A DNA stretch of 64,000 nt from Phocoena phocoena (GCF_963924675.1 NC_089220.1:156735270-156799269); one strand, 5' to 3'; counted from the stretch's first letter, positions 48,401-61,480 are shown. Numbers and translations are program-made. Notes: a model not told the origin generated them from the sequence alone.

Positions 48401-49567
48401 GGGATTTTTATATAGTCTGCTCCATTTCTGCAGAGTTATTATCTTTCAGCCTTAAAATTATAAAAATTGATACACAATCTGGTTTCTCTCTCCTAGGGAA
48501 AGTGATGGGGAGACATTCATCATTCACTGTGACAAGCTAAACTCACTTTGTTTACTGTAGTGAAAGATGACTTCTATTCTTCTTTCTATTTTTTTCCCCT
48601 TCTTACTAACAATGGTGGTGGTGATCAGAGTGGCTCTGATGTGTATGCTGAATGGGAGTTTGGGGACAGGCACCGTATTTCTAAGCCTTAGAAAGAATCA
48701 GCATTTTTTTTTCCTAAAAGCTCAATAAAATATGTGACTTAAAAGGAATTTATAAAAGAATTCAGACTTCCATCTGCCTTTCCTGTTGAAGCCACTCTCC
48801 ATATATCTCTTCCCCCTGCCTCTCTCTACCAATTTGCTCTTTACAAGATGACTGCTCTATCCGACGTAAAATGCAGCCTTTTTCTCTTAACTATGCAATA
48901 GCCGCTCTCTGTACTTCTGGGGCAGATTTAATGGTGCATTTATATTCCATCCATACTTGAACACAGCAAGAGCAAACCTACCCACAGGAATCGTAAGTAC
49001 TGGTGGCATTTGTGAGGATCTGAAAGCTTTGCATGCAGCATTATATTTACCTGAGCCATTTCAGAGTGTTACCATTAAAACACAGTTGTGCTCCACAGTA
49101 TCAGCTGGCCATCAGTGAGGTTTAGAATCATTTTTATGCCTCTTCCCTATGGTTTATGTTGAGGCTCATCTTAATCTCTAGGATGGAGCAAAGGGCCGTA
49201 TAAAAAAGCCTCACTTACATCAATCTCTTAGAAGAGAACAAATGTCAGTTTCCATTTGATTACCAACTGGAGAAACGCCTTCTCCTAAGTTGCGGCAGGG
49301 GAAATGCCAAGTGGTAAGAAGCAGGGTGATGCTTTGGAAGAGAACCCTCACAATGGGCCAGTCTGGTGAGATTTTATCCAACCTTACAGTTAAATGCTTG
49401 GAGACAGGGTCCCCAACTTACCCGAAAGAGTCCTGCTACTGATCAGAACGTAGGTGCATAGTAAGAGGCCTCTCTGACTCTCTCCTCTCACATAGAGCAG
49501 ACTCTCACGTGCATGGACAAGTACGCCCACCACTAATGAGATGTGGCGAAAGGTGCCGCATCTGTTG
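45439..49567. other. Unique DNA, no gene seen
   Basis: Four kilobases without a repeat I can name. The frames at 46970-47504 lack domains. Some parts (46620-46900, 47640-47900) are AT-rich and compact and could be conserved non-coding DNA, but that cannot be judged from one sequence. Confidence 0.5.
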
Positions 49568-49582
49568 AGGCTGATCCGTTTT

Positions 49583-49951
49583 TTTTTTTTTTTTTAAGAT
49601 TTTTTATTTATTTTTATTATTTATTTTTGGCTGCATCGGGTCTTAGTTGTAGCACGTGGGCTCTTTGTTGCAGCACGGGCTTCTTTCTAGTTGTGGCGGT
49701 GCTCAGGCTCCTCTCTTGTTTTGGTGTGCAAGTTTTCTCTCTCTACTTGTGGCATGGCCTCCAGAGCACATGGGCTCTGTAGTTTGTAGCTCGAGGGCTC
49801 TCTAGTTGAGGCGCGTGAGCTCAGAAGTTGTGGCACGTGGGTGTAGCTGCCCCACAGCATGTGAGATCTTAGTTCCCTGACCAGGGATTGAACCTGCGTC
49901 CTCTGCATTGTAAGGCAGATTCCTTACCACTGGACCACCAGGGAAGTCCCA
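49583..49951 (-). mobile_element. CHR-1-like SINE, diverged
   Basis: About 369 bp. T-run tail at 49579-49595, body beginning ttttggctgcatcgggtctta, head 'ggaccaccagggaagtccc' and B-box-like 'gggattgaacctgcg'. Flanks aggctgatccgtttt (49568-49582) and aggctgatcagtttt (49952-49966) form a 15-bp TSD with one mismatch. It has fewer CpGs than the CHR-2 copies, so it is older. Confidence 0.93.
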
Positions 49952-50254
49952 AGGCTGATCAGTTTTAACGCAGTTTGACCACTCTGATTTTCTGATGGTG
50001 GCAAGACGAACTTGTGAAATACGCATATGGCTCTTCACGGACCCCCGCCCTCCATGTGTGTGTTGGGTTTCCTGCTCTATGGAATGCACCTCCACTCAAA
50101 GGATTCATTCTCTTATATGCTCCTCTGTTTCCTTCCTGCTGCTGAAACTTGCTGCCAGGAAAGAATCACCCTCCTACAGTTCTTTATACGAAGATGAAAT
50201 TTCAGATGTAAATTAAGAGACACTTTGTAAAGCATAGCAACGTTTGGTCACTGT

Positions 50255-50290
50255 GCGTGTGTGTGTGTGTTTGTGTGTGCCTGTGTGGTA
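50255..50290. repeat. (GT)n microsatellite
   Basis: 'gtgcgtgtgtgtgtgtgtttgtgtgtgcctgtgtgg', interrupted. Confidence 0.9.
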
Positions 50291-50699
50291 GTCCTTACCT
50301 AAAATTCCTGAACTCACACCTCCTCTGCTGAATGGCATCTGGAACGTTTCTTTCCACTACTCTTATCTAGAGCAGTTTTACATTCCTTTTAGAAGAGTCC
50401 TAATCTAGTATGTGTCTAAAAAGTCTCAGATATGGCTCGTGAAGGTGAGCAACTAAATGTAGACTATGGATAGGTGAAGAAGAGGCCACTTGGGTGATCT
50501 GGGCAGGCAGTAATTCACCATGCCTTCATCCCAATCTTCAAGACAGTGACTAAAAATTTTTTGAATGGATGGAAGAAACTCAGCTACCAGGAATTTGGGG
50601 AAGGAGAGTTGGTAAGGCTGGGAGATAATGAGGGAAATGGAAGGGTTAGATAGGAGGGAGCCAGCTTACTTCTATCCTTAGTGGCAGTTGGATAGGTCC

Positions 50700-50727
50700 T
50701 TCATTCATTCACTCATTCATTCATTCA
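50700..50727. repeat. (TTCA)n microsatellite
   Basis: About seven TTCA units with one substitution. Confidence 0.9.
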
Positions 50728-52914
50728 CCAATTCTGCCTATTACATTCAACAGGCCTGGCATAACCTCTGGCCTCCTGTAGTTGACAGCACGCATCTCTT
50801 TTATTCCTTCAACTAGAAAAGACCTAATTTTCTTGCAGGCTGAGCCAAAACATGCCAATGAAGAAGCACTCTTCCCAGATAGAAAATTCATAGACCAGAG
50901 GGGATGGCTATGGAGAAATAAGACCAACAGTGGGTCACTGGGCTGCCCTCCCTTCACAGGAAGCTGAGGCCATCCAGAAGCTTGCGATGACTGCCATGCC
51001 AGTGGGAGTTTCCCCACTGTACACAGAAATGGCTACCACCCCCTCCACCTCCCCATGGAAGGAGCCCAGGAGCCTCCCCCAACACCCAGGGTGACTATAC
51101 TGGGATCCTTTATCCCTAAACTAGAGGGAAGAATATTAATTCCGATGTTAACTTCAATCATCGTGGACTCAAGTGTCGCCCTTTCCTCTGACTTTGAGGG
51201 TTCATTCTCCTGGGCTAATTTGGTGGCCAGCCAGAGATGGGATATAAACCACAGAGCTTTCTGTGGGTCTCTGAGCCCTGAGAGTCACTGTCCTGAAAGG
51301 GGAAGACGTGGACCAACACGCCCTGTGTGAACCCGTTCCCTTTACTGAAACGTCGCATCTAACCTGTACTTTTGTGCTACATGTCTGTCTGCTCACTTCT
51401 GCAAGGCTGAGATTTGGGGCTTTTGTGCCCTCTTTGAGTAAGATGGTACTTAAAGATCTTGTAGTCAAATGTCCAACAGACAGACCTAGACAGGCAGCTC
51501 TGCCCTTGAAAGCACCTCCCACAGTGTGCGGATTCCCTCAGCTCTGCCTGAATTCTCTCAAGATGGTGTTGCGTGCTGCCAGACCCTCCGCATCTCGGGA
51601 GAGGGGCGGGCTTTCTGAGTAACAGTATGTAACTGCTCCTGGAGAAGAGAGCATTTGTTTCCAATTAGGATTGAGATCACACAATTGTTTATGACAGAAA
51701 CACGATTTTCTTTTCCATAAATACACAGATGAAAGGCATTGTACTGACTACAGCTTTATCCTAGCATCTCCTGGTCTCTGTCATGCTCTGGGTGAAGGTC
51801 AAGGTTGAGGGAGGTGAAGAGCTCTGACCGCCCTCGAATGCATGGCCTAGAAAAACCGATGAAGATTTTACCTTTACTTTTCACATGCCTAACTCTCAGG
51901 GCTTTCCCACATTCCTTTTTGTTTTGGCAAGGATGCACACGGGGCCGTTAATTACTTCTCTCTTTATATCTAGGGGAATAACTGGGAAGATTGTACCCAC
52001 AGGTAGTTATCCTTTAGGTAATCAAATGGAAAGAGTTAATTCCAAGCCTGCGCAGCAATGGACTTCCTCATAATGGAAAGTAAACAGTGTGTCACTTTTC
52101 TAAACAGTTGAACATCTGAAGAAGAGGCCTGGGGAATCCAAGTCCATGCCTCATCTAGCAAGGAGAGAAAGATGATGCTGGCAGCTCCTGTTTCTCTCCA
52201 AGCACCCACCCTTCAACACTTCCCCAGTGTGTAGAAGGAGCCGTGCCACACTCTGGCTAATGTTTTTAAATGCAACCTGCTTAAAACCAGACTAGGAACT
52301 GGATTTAGAACTTCACTTTGGCCCATGCATTTAAAAAGGAAGTTTAATTGTTTAGATCTGGGTTGTCGCAAAATTCATTCTTGACCTTGTTCGGTATTGT
52401 AGATTCTCAGGATTGTAAATAAAATATGGTGCTTAATTGACCAGTACCCTCCAAGGAAGTCCTGCATTTAAGGTGTTCTGAATGGGTAGGTGGCAGTTCT
52501 ATTTGAAAAGCTCTCTAGGAAAAGTCTACAGGGTGAACTGTCTAAATCTTGATACAGAGTTCAGGAATCTCTCCTTCTGCCTGATCTGAACCCTTCGCAA
52601 TCAAACGTCATCCCATTACTTTGTGTCCTTACTGCCTTCTACATGGGAGTAAATGCTGTCTCTCTCCAATTCTCCTTCATAACCTGTAATCCTGTTCCTA
52701 AGCCTCCTCTTCACCAGAAGAATAGTTCTGATGTTTTCAAATAGCTGTGCTGCCCCTGACCCCTGCCTGCCACCTCGCCACACTCGCATTTTGTGGACTT
52801 TCTTGTCTAGTCTGACAGCAATGGCACCACAGAGATGACCATCTCCCTAATTAGAAAACCTGACATCTAACCTCCTGAGAAATCTGACACAGGGTGAACG
52901 TGAGCAGTTCAATC

Positions 52915-53050
52915 TTCCTTTTTAAATCCATTTAGCAAATATTTATTCAGCCTGCTAAGTAGAAAAAAAAATATGCTCGATCTAATGGGAGTCAGGAAGA
53001 GTAAGATAAGGTTCCTATCTTCAAGGACCATAAATCTGAAGCCTGTGAAC
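52915..53050 (+). mobile_element. L2-like 3' fragment
   Basis: 'ccatttagcaaatatttattcagcctgctaagt', then 'gataaggttcctatcttcaaggaccataaatct', matches the L2 order (caacaaatatttattgagtgcct, aggtccctgccctcatggagctt). Confidence 0.55.
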
Positions 53051-54418
53051 AGCCAACTAAAAGAACGTAGCGATGAGTGAGGGGGTGGCCCAAGGCAAGG
53101 CAGTTCCTTGGATTGGTTCCTACTTGTTCTGTGGAAACTGTCAGGGGCTGGGCAGATCAAGGAGGATCAACATGGAATTTAGGTTTGGAAAAAGTCAGAT
53201 TTTCTTCTATAGCTCCTGTAAATGGGGCATACGTTGTGGTTTGTGCTATCTTTACAAGCAGCTGGAAAGATAAATGCACTTAGATTCTAGGCCTGAATAT
53301 TCAGAGCAGAGAGACAGTAGGGGTAAGAAATGTAGTCTAGAAATTCTCTGGCTTCATTGCTTCGGATGGTCAAATAAAGAAGGATGCTGGGGAGCACATC
53401 TCCTGTCCACATCCTTTTAGGAAACTATGGCACTAACCTGAGAGGTCCTTCAAATGGGATTTGGGGTTATAAAGGCACTGGTTGTAACTCTCTACTACTG
53501 AAATATGTGGGGCATCTGGATATAGAGGGGTGCAATTTCCGAAGCGTAAAGAGCAGATGGAGGGAGAAATAAAGGAAGACGTTATCATTCAGAGAAGCTG
53601 CAAGCAGGCTGAAGCCGACAGAAGTAGAAATAAGTGTCTCTGTTTCATGAAGGTGGTGAGGTAACAGATGCCTTGGAAAAGGATGAAGTGACATTTGCTC
53701 CCTACCTGCCTCACACAGACCTGAATAACACCTCCTGTCCAAAGGGCGACGGTCAGGGAATAAACTGGGGCAAAACAGTGTGTCTTTGGGGCCTGAGAGG
53801 GTTGTGTGGCTTTTCAGGACTGAGAGAGAATTCTCACACAATACTAATTTCAATCACAGTACTTCTGGTGTTTTTAACCTAGTTTATCCAGTATTGGATC
53901 AACCGGGTGATGACCGTTGGTTTAAGATATACAGCTAGGTATTTTTCATCATCACTTTGATCCCATTTTACCTAAAGCATTTTTTTGCACCTGTTTGTAT
54001 AATCTATGAATTAATAGATTATGAAATATATAAGCATCCTTACCTCTTGGTGGCAAACCCTGTGAATTCTTGACCTAGGATTCTTTTCATGTATAGTCAT
54101 TGTGATTTCCCGTGATTTTACTTAGAATATTTTCATGTCTCTCCTCATAAGGGAAATGTCTTTAAATTTTTGTCCTTCTCTTTCAGATTCTGATAGTAGA
54201 GTTTTGCTACTTTCACCAAGTATACGAGTTATATTTTGCATTTTTCTGTATTGTGGAACAAATCATAAATAGAATCTGATCTGTTCCTAAAAGCGTTTTT
54301 TTTTTTTTTTTTTTAAGGAGGAGGGTACAAGGAAAAAAAAACCAACAAAAACCTCACCAGTAAAACTGATATGAGAGCCCAAGGTAGTTTTTTCCTACTT
54401 CTTTTTAGTTTTCATTCC
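53051..54418. other. Unique DNA, no gene seen
   Basis: No named repeat. T-run at 54297-54315 followed by an A-rich patch. Frames at 53073-53283 and 53467-53853 lack domains. Confidence 0.5.
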
Positions 54419-54809
54419 CTTTTTTTTTTTCAGCTTTATTGAGGTATAATTAATAAATAAAATTGTAAGATATTTAAAGTGCACAGCCTGATGATTTGAT
54501 ACATGTCTACATTGTGAAAGGATTCCCCACACTGAGTTAATTAACACATTCATCACCTCACATATTTACCTTTTGTTTGTTTTTTGGTGAGGACATTTAA
54601 GTTCTACTCTCTTAGCAAATTTCTGTTATACAGTACAGTGTTATCAACTATAGTCCCCATGTTATATATTAGAGCCTTAGACCTTATTCATCTTATAATT
54701 GAAAGTTTATACCATTTTACCAATCTCTCCCTATTCTCCCCACCCACCCCAGCCCCTGGCAACTACTTTTCTACTTTCTGTTTCTAAGAGTTCAACTTCT
54801 TTTCTTTTT

Positions 54810-55173
54810 TCTTTTTTTTTTATAAAGGGAGTATTTTATTTATTTATTATTATTTTTTTGGTTGTGTTGAGTCTTCGTTGCTGCACGCGGGCTTTCTCTA
54901 GTTGTGGTGAGTGGGGGCTACTCTTCGCTGTGGTGCGCAGGCTTCTCATTGTGGTGGCTTCTCGTTGTGGAGCACGGGTGCATGGGCTTCAGTAGTTGTG
55001 GCACGCAGGCTCAGTAGTTGTGGTTCGTGGGCTCTAGAGCGCAGGCTCAGTAGTTGTGGCGCACAGGCTTAGTTGCTCCCCGGCATGTGGGACCTTACTG
55101 GACCAGGGCTCGAACCCATGTCCCCTGCATTGGCAGGCAGATTCTTAACCACTGTGCCACCAGGGAAGTCCCT
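54810..55173 (-). mobile_element. CHR-1-like SINE nested in L1
   Basis: About 360 bp. Tail region 'tatttatttattattatttttttggttgtg', head 'ccaccagggaagtccc'. Flanks share aacttcttttctttt (54794-) and aacttctttttttag (55174-), an approximate TSD in a T-rich site. Confidence 0.92.
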
Positions 55174-55371
55174 AACTTCTTTTTTTAGATTCCTCATATA
55201 AGTGATACCATGCAGTATTTGTCTTTCTCTGTCTGGCTTATTTCACTTTGCATAATGCTCTCAAGTTTCATCTATATTGTTGCAAATGATCGCATTTCCC
55301 TCTTTTTATTTTATTTAAAAAAATTTCTTTTTTACATCTTTATCCCTCTTTTTAAAGGCTGAATAATACTC

Positions 55372-55395
55372 CTGTGTGTGCGCGCGCGTGTGTGT
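55372..55395. repeat. Alternating purine-pyrimidine tract
   Basis: 'tgtgtgtgcgcgcgcgtgtgtgt', a sequence type that can form Z-DNA, inside the L1. Confidence 0.85.
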
Positions 55396-56239
55396 AATAT
55401 CATCATTATCCATTCATCCATCAAGGGCCACTACTTAGGTTGCTTATAAATCTTGGCTATTGTAAATATGCTGCAGTGAACATAGTGGTACATACACCTT
55501 TTCAAATTAGCGTTTTCATTTTCTTCAGATAAATACCCAGAAGTAGAATTCCTGGATCATATGGTACTTCTATTTTTAGTTTTTTGAGGAACTTCCGTAG
55601 TGTTTCTCATAGTGGCTACATGAATTTACATCCCACCCACAGTGTGCTAGGGTTCCCTTTTCTCCACATCCTCACCAGCATTTGTCATCTCTTGTCTTTT
55701 TGATAATAGACAACCTGACAGGTATGAGGTGGTATCTCATTGTGGTTTTGATTTGCATTTCTCTGATGAACAGTGCTGTTGAGCAACTTTTCATATACCT
55801 TTTGGCCATTTGTATGTCTTCTTTGGGAAAATGTCTATTTAGGTACTTTGCCCATTTTTAAAAATTGGGTTATTTGTTGATAATTGAATTGTATATATTC
55901 CTTATATATTTTGGATATTAACCCTTATCAGATATGTGGTTTGCAAATATACTTTCTCTCAGTAGATTCCCTTTTTATTTTGTTGATTGTTTCCGTTGCT
56001 GTACAAGAAGCTTTGTAGTTTGATGTAGTCCCACTTCTTTATTTTTGCTTTTGCTGCATTTGCTTTTGGTGTCAAATCCAAAATATCACTGCCAAGACCA
56101 AGTTCAAGATCTTACCCCTGTGTTTCCCTCTGGGAGTTTTACGGTATCACGTCTTCAGTTTAAGTATTAATCTATTTTTGAGTTAATTTTTGTGTATGGT
56201 ATAAGATAGGAGTCCAGTTTCATTCCCCTACATGGGACT

Positions 56240-56325
56240 GTTGATGGTTTCTTTTGCTCTGCAGGTGCTTTTTAGTTAGATACAGCCCCACTTGTTTATT
56301 TTTGCTCCTTTGTGGTTTTCATTTC
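56240..56325 (-). mobile_element. Repeated L1 ORF2 segment
   Basis: 'gatggtttcttttgctctgcaggtgctttttagtt...cccacttgtttatttttgctc' repeats the L1 position already present at about 55977-56050. It follows the L1 text where 'ccagttttcccagcacc' would be expected, so it is a separate fragment or a rearranged join. Confidence 0.6.
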
Positions 56326-56329
56326 CTCC

Positions 56330-57240
56330 ATTTACTTTTCTCCCCCAAACAATCAGTTCATTAACTGATTTCTGAATTTGTTTTTGTTTCTGCTTTGCTA
56401 TAATTTCTGCTACTCTCTTTTCTATCCTTCTCCTGTTTTCTCATCTTTTTCTTACTCTCATAATTTATTTTCATTCATTGTTTAATAAATCTACCCCATT
56501 TGTAAAATTTTATATCTTGTATTTTAAAATTTTTATTCTCTAATAGTTTGTAAAGTTTAAAAATTTTTTCTCTTTAATCTAATGTTACTTAGCAGACTTT
56601 TTTGTTTTGTTTTATTTTGTTTTAGATTTCCAAGCGATCTGGTATGTTTGCTTAAATTTTCTTATTTCTGATTTTATTGCATTATGGTCAGAATCTAGGG
56701 CATTTACAAGTCCTTTTTTTTTTAAGGAATTTTTTAAACGTTTTGATAGCCTTTTATTGGATGATGATTTTTGCAACATTTCCTGATGGCAATATAAAGC
56801 TGGAAAGAGATATATTTATTCAATTTTATGATATTGAAATCTTTTACCTTCTTGATTTTACATTATTTTTACCTTTAAAAGACTGAGATATAATTTTCAC
56901 AGAATTTTGTTTTTGTCCATTTCTCTTATTTCTAAGTTTTTGATTTATTGAAATGCTGTATGAATTGTCACCTACGTGTTTGATAACTTCTTTAAGGACT
57001 TTAACTTTTAGTAATGAAAATGATGCTCTTTTTCATTTAAAGTTTTTTGTACTGAATTCAGATTTACCTTCAATTATTATTGCCACCACTGCTTTCTTTT
57101 GATTTGTGGTTGCCTGATATGTATCAGCTTTTTTTTTTCTTTTTCTTTCTTGTTAGCATTTACCTGTCATTTTGTTTCCCTTTAAAACAGCTTATAGTTG
57201 GATTTTGCTTTTAACACATTCTTACAGGGGATTTTAAACT
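56330..57240 (-). mobile_element. Very old L1 fragment (endonuclease region)
   Basis: 'gattttattgcattatggtcagaatc' and 'attattgccaccactgctttcttttgatttgtggttgcctgatat' correspond to the antisense endonuclease region of L1 (compare 15530-15560 and 16000-16050 in L1-B). Strongly diverged, limits approximate. Confidence 0.55.
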
Positions 57241-58640
57241 TTGTTTAAACATTGATTTTCTGTCTTAACCAAAATGTTTAAACAAACTTCTGTCATATTA
57301 TTTTAAACACTCCATGTTTATACACCTTACCCTTTCCATAATTATATTTCTCTTTTGCTTTTATTTTTTTTCTAGTGGTGAGAAAGGCCCATTTCTGAAA
57401 GGTAGAAAAGCTTTACTTACTGATTCAAGAACCATTATTTTAATTCCTCCTTATCTATAGTGAGAAATTTAGAGTGATTTTACTTCTCCCCATCGCCTTC
57501 TGGCTAATTTTATATGATACAGGATTCCAGATCCTGATTATTACTACTTTGTAATTTTCATTACTCAATTGTTAATTGTTACCGTAAATAGATTTTTCTT
57601 TCAAAAATTATTTTCAACATTCATGTTTAATTCTGCAGCTTTATTTATAACTATCATTTGAGTGTAATTCTGTGGGTTTCACTTGTTTAATTGCTCACCA
57701 CAGTCCTTTTACACCTTGACTTTCTCGTGCTTAAGTTCTTGCCTTTGATTCCTCTCACTTATAACTGGAATAGATTTGCATAAATTTTTAGAACTGGTAC
57801 ATGGATTATATATTTTCAGAGACATTGCATATCCAAGCAAGACTTACTGTTGCCTTAAAATCTGAAAACCATCTGGCTGTGTACAGAATTCATGAGTAAT
57901 CACTTATTTCCTTCGGAAAAGAAGTTCGACTTAATTTTTTTTTCTAGAATTTGCAGTTTAGAAAGAGAAGTTTGAGCAAGGGAGGCCCTCTTTTATTAAA
58001 ATATCAAATATTTTAAACCACTGTCCAAAGATTAGTAAATTAGACAAAGGTAAATACGCCATCCAGATTTAATATAATGAAATATTTTTTCATATATACT
58101 TCAGATCTATTTCCTTTTGTTAAAGAAAACAATGTTGAGTTAGCTACATTCCCAATCTAATTTTTGATTAGAATATTTTTCTTTAGTCTTTACATTTTAA
58201 AAGTCTTGGTATATGTATAGGTATGTATCTCTTTACATTTAATATTCTTTTCTGGAACACAGATGATTTTTTCCTATTGACTCATTTTTCTTAGTTCAAG
58301 AAAGTGTTTAGTGAATTTTTGGTCTATTTTTAGATGCTACCAATTGTAATATACATTGTTGATTTAATTATATGTGTATGTATATATATATATGTGTACA
58401 CCCATATATACATTTATGTTTGTATAAATATTACACATCAATAAGATGATAACCTCCTGCTTTCACAACTATTAAAAAGTCTATGTGGAAGAGGGGAAAC
58501 TGTCTTGGCATCTTGGAGATGTGGCATTATGTATCTTTTTTTTTTCCTTTTAGGTTTCTTTCTTGGGAATGTGAATTTGCTGTATATAGCATTATCAGGT
58601 TTTTTTTATTTGATCTTTTTTACTTATTGGATTTTTTTTT
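57241..58640. other. AT-rich DNA, unassigned
   Basis: May continue the old L1, but no block is clear. A (TA)n tract lies at 58378-58395. No gene seen. Confidence 0.5.
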
Positions 58641-58641
58641 T

Positions 58642-58851
58642 TTTTTTTTTGGCGGTACACAGGCCTCTTACTGCTGTGGCCTCTCCCATTGCGGAGCACA
58701 GGCTCCGGATGCGCAGGCCCAGTGGCCATAGCCCACGGGCCCAGCCGCTCCGCGGCATGCAGGATCCTCCCAGACCGGGGCACGAACCCACGAACCCGCG
58801 TCCCCTGCATCGGCAGGCGGACTCCCAACCACTGCGCCACCAGGGAAGCCC
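58642..58851 (-). mobile_element. CHR-2-like SINE with duplicated B-box segment
   Basis: About 210 bp, T-run tail at 58632-58650, head 'ccaccagggaagccc'. Right flank 'ttgatttttttttac' at 58852 and left 'ttggattttttttt' at 58627 give a T-rich TSD. In the B-box region, '(ca)cgaaccca' is present twice in tandem at 58781-58798, unlike the other copies. Confidence 0.92.
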
Positions 58852-58865
58852 TTGATTTTTTTTTA

Positions 58866-59210
58866 CTTATCATATATAGGATCATTTTCCTATATATGAT
58901 CTGGTATTCTTTTCTCAACATCAGTGTGCTTTTCTACATACTGTTAATTCTCTTTGTTCGTTGCCTTGAATACACATTTTCATTTATTCTGGCATTTGTG
59001 TTTCTTACGTGAATGTCTTCTCTGTCAGTTGCCTTGTCACACCTTGCCCAGATCCCCTCCCCTCTAATATTTTAATCTCTTATTACATAAAATCCAGGCT
59101 TCCTTGATATTTTAAGAAAACACAGAGGTCCATAGTCTCTAGTTTCACATAGTGATAATGCTGATGGTGATGACAGTGACAGCAAACCATGGACATATAC
59201 TTCGTCAAGG
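58866..59210. other. Unique DNA, no gene seen
   Basis: Nothing recognised. Confidence 0.5.
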
Positions 59211-59211
59211 G

Positions 59212-59325
59212 CGTCATGTGTATAAATTCATCTAATCTTCATACCACTTGGTGCTGTTATCCTCATTTCATAGTTGAGGAATCTGAGCCCCAAGAGACTA
59301 AATAACTAATAGATGGGAAAGCTAG
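59212..59325 (+). mobile_element. MIR SINE fragment
   Basis: 'aattcatctaatcttcataccacttggtgctgttatcctcatttcatagttgaggaatctgag' followed by 'gagactaaataactaatag' has the MIR order. Confidence 0.75.
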
Positions 59326-61480
59326 GATTTTAGGCCAGAAATTTGGCTTCCAAACCCCTACTCTTAGCCATGAAATGGTCCCATGGGCACATGCTATATT
59401 AAGGTATACGTCCATTGCGTCTACAGGACAATGGATCCTTTCTTCTATGCTAGCGCTTCTTTCCACAGACCCCACCCCCACCCCCATTACATATTTGTTT
59501 TGCTTTATTGTACTGATTTTCGAACAAAGAAAATATTTTCTATACCCCGTGCTTGCCTGCTGACAGATTCATCTCTCAGAGTCCGCCTGGTGCTGCTACA
59601 GTTCCCTTCTCAGATCAGAAGCTTGGAAGTGAGTTGTTAGGTATATGCCTCCTAACATTTCTGCCGCCTACCAGTCATTTATCCGGTATGATTCTACTTT
59701 ATTGAGTGTCAGAAGTCTGGGCACAACTGGATATTACTCCTTCTTCAGTATGATCCGCCTGTTTTGCAGTTGGGGCCAGTTTCTCGCAAAGCTTAGTGAT
59801 GTTTCAGTTGGTAGCTTTCTTTGCTAGTCCTGCTGCACTTTTGCCTCTTTCACTGTGTCTTGAAGAACATTGCAGAAGGAACATGTAAAGTGAATCAGGC
59901 ACAGCTGGCAGATCACCATCGTACCTCTGAAGAATACAATCGCTGTTACCGAATCCATTCACTTGGCTGGATTTGCCATTGCCCCCAGAATGTTCATCGA
60001 TATGGAGGACTATCTATAGCCCTTAGAAGATAGTCAGTAGAGGACTATATATAGATCGGCTTGCATCTTCTAATTCACACCCTCAGTCTTGTCTCTTAAA
60101 ACGAAACCATTAGCAAGAAAAGGAGAGTTGAAAAACTCAATGAACAGAAGAGAGAGGAGGAGGAAAGAAAGCACAGAATCTGTGAAGTGACCCCACTGCT
60201 GCTTAAATTGCTGTAGAAGAGCAGAGTTGAAATGTGGTTTCCTTCAGAGTTTGTTTTCTTAAATCCATCCCCACTCTCATTACTTGACCACAAAGGGAAG
60301 GTGTTTTGTTGTCACTCAATTACTTGCCTGAAGAAGGAAGAAAGTTTATATTGGCTTAATCCTCATTTATCGCTAGGAAAATGTGGCCTCTCTTTCTCAT
60401 GAAATTCAATTCATTATTGGAAAATCCCACTGCTGACATGAACAAATTGAATTATTCCATTGGGTTTTATTGCTCTAAAAAGCAATTCATTCATTGATGA
60501 GAGAAACTGTATTACTAAAAGGGAAAAAAATAATACTTAATGACGAGGATGTCCCATGTGAATTCTCTCCCCAAAGATTTTCTTGTGATTTGGGCTCTTG
60601 ATGAATAAATAAAATGCATTTTATTATACTGCTGTTATTATTTATTATCCCAAAATTTGAAACAGTGAATAATACCCATCATGTCCTGGATGTAAGATTA
60701 AGCTTTGGACCCTTTGCTTGCCCCTTCAATGCAAGCACAGGCTAAGTATACTCTGATACATGATCTTGTCATGACTTTAGTATAAATTAGTATAAAGCTC
60801 ATTTCCCCCCTAGTTTATAAGCTCTGGTTATTGGAGGATGGCAAAAGTGCTTATTGTCATCCTCCCTGACCCTTGAATTGTTAGTTTTACACTTTTTAAT
60901 TAAGATAAGATAGCACTGGGAGTAAAAGATAGTTTACTTTCATTTTTATGATATTTTAATAGGCCATTGTAAGATACCCACCAATATGCTGTCATTTTGC
61001 TAACCTAGTAACAGACACATTCAGCCTTCCAGGGATAGCAGGCATGTCTGTCACTTTCCGGAGGAATGCCTTCAGAAAGCTTTGCAAACCTAAATACTGA
61101 CTAGAGGAGCAAAGGTATATTAAAAACAAACAAACAAACAAACAAAAAACTACTAACAATAAATGAGACTATGTTAACTGAACTTCATTCTGTTTATTTC
61201 TGGCTTTAAAATTTCCCCTAGAAATTGGGCATTTAAGAAATAAAATTTGAGAAGTACAGCATTTTTCATGATCCAAAATTTCATGTCCTCCATTATAAGA
61301 AAAAGAAAAAATGTTTCTTCAAGCGGTAATGTTGAGAGTCCCTGGCATCTCTGAGGGGATTTCTGTTTTAAATGTGTGTTCTGTATACAAAGTGGCCTTC
61401 TTTGTTCTTTCCTCTCTGTAACCATTAGTCAGCATGGATGCTGCTGCCAAGAGTAGCATTTTGAGGTGCTGCTGAGATGA
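59326..61480. other. Unique DNA, no gene seen
   Basis: Mostly single-copy. A plus-strand frame 59821-60033 (70 codons) ends in HRYGGLSIALRR. I do not recognise it and it lacks a poly(A) or splice context. (CAAA)n at 61122-61148. Confidence 0.5.
61122..61148. repeat. (CAAA)n microsatellite
   Basis: Five to six CAAA units between A-runs. Confidence 0.9.

Larger units (their letters stand above)
49967..52914. other. Unique DNA with short tandem repeats
   Basis: (GT)n at about 50255-50285 and (TTCA)n at about 50700-50727. Overlapping frames on both strands at 51055-51664 have no recognisable domain. No exon can be supported. Confidence 0.5.
54421..56239 (-). mobile_element. LINE-1 3' part, 5'-truncated, with nested CHR-1 SINE
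   Basis: Minus-strand L1. T-run tail at 54421-54430, 3' UTR 'cagctttattgaggtataatt...cagcctgatgatttgata', then ORF2 in reverse: 'cattatccattcatccatcaagg', 'tctccacatcctcaccagcattt', 'tgcccatttttaaaaattgggtta', up to 'gtgtatggtataagataggagtccag'. No long frame survives. A (GT)(GC) alternating tract at 55372-55394 has grown within it. Confidence 0.85.

Noticed and set aside
59821..60033. 70-codon plus-strand frame that reads like protein (CYRIHSLGWICHC, HRYGGLSIALRR)
   Set aside because: I considered an exon or retrocopy, but there is no family match, poly(A), TSD or splice context.
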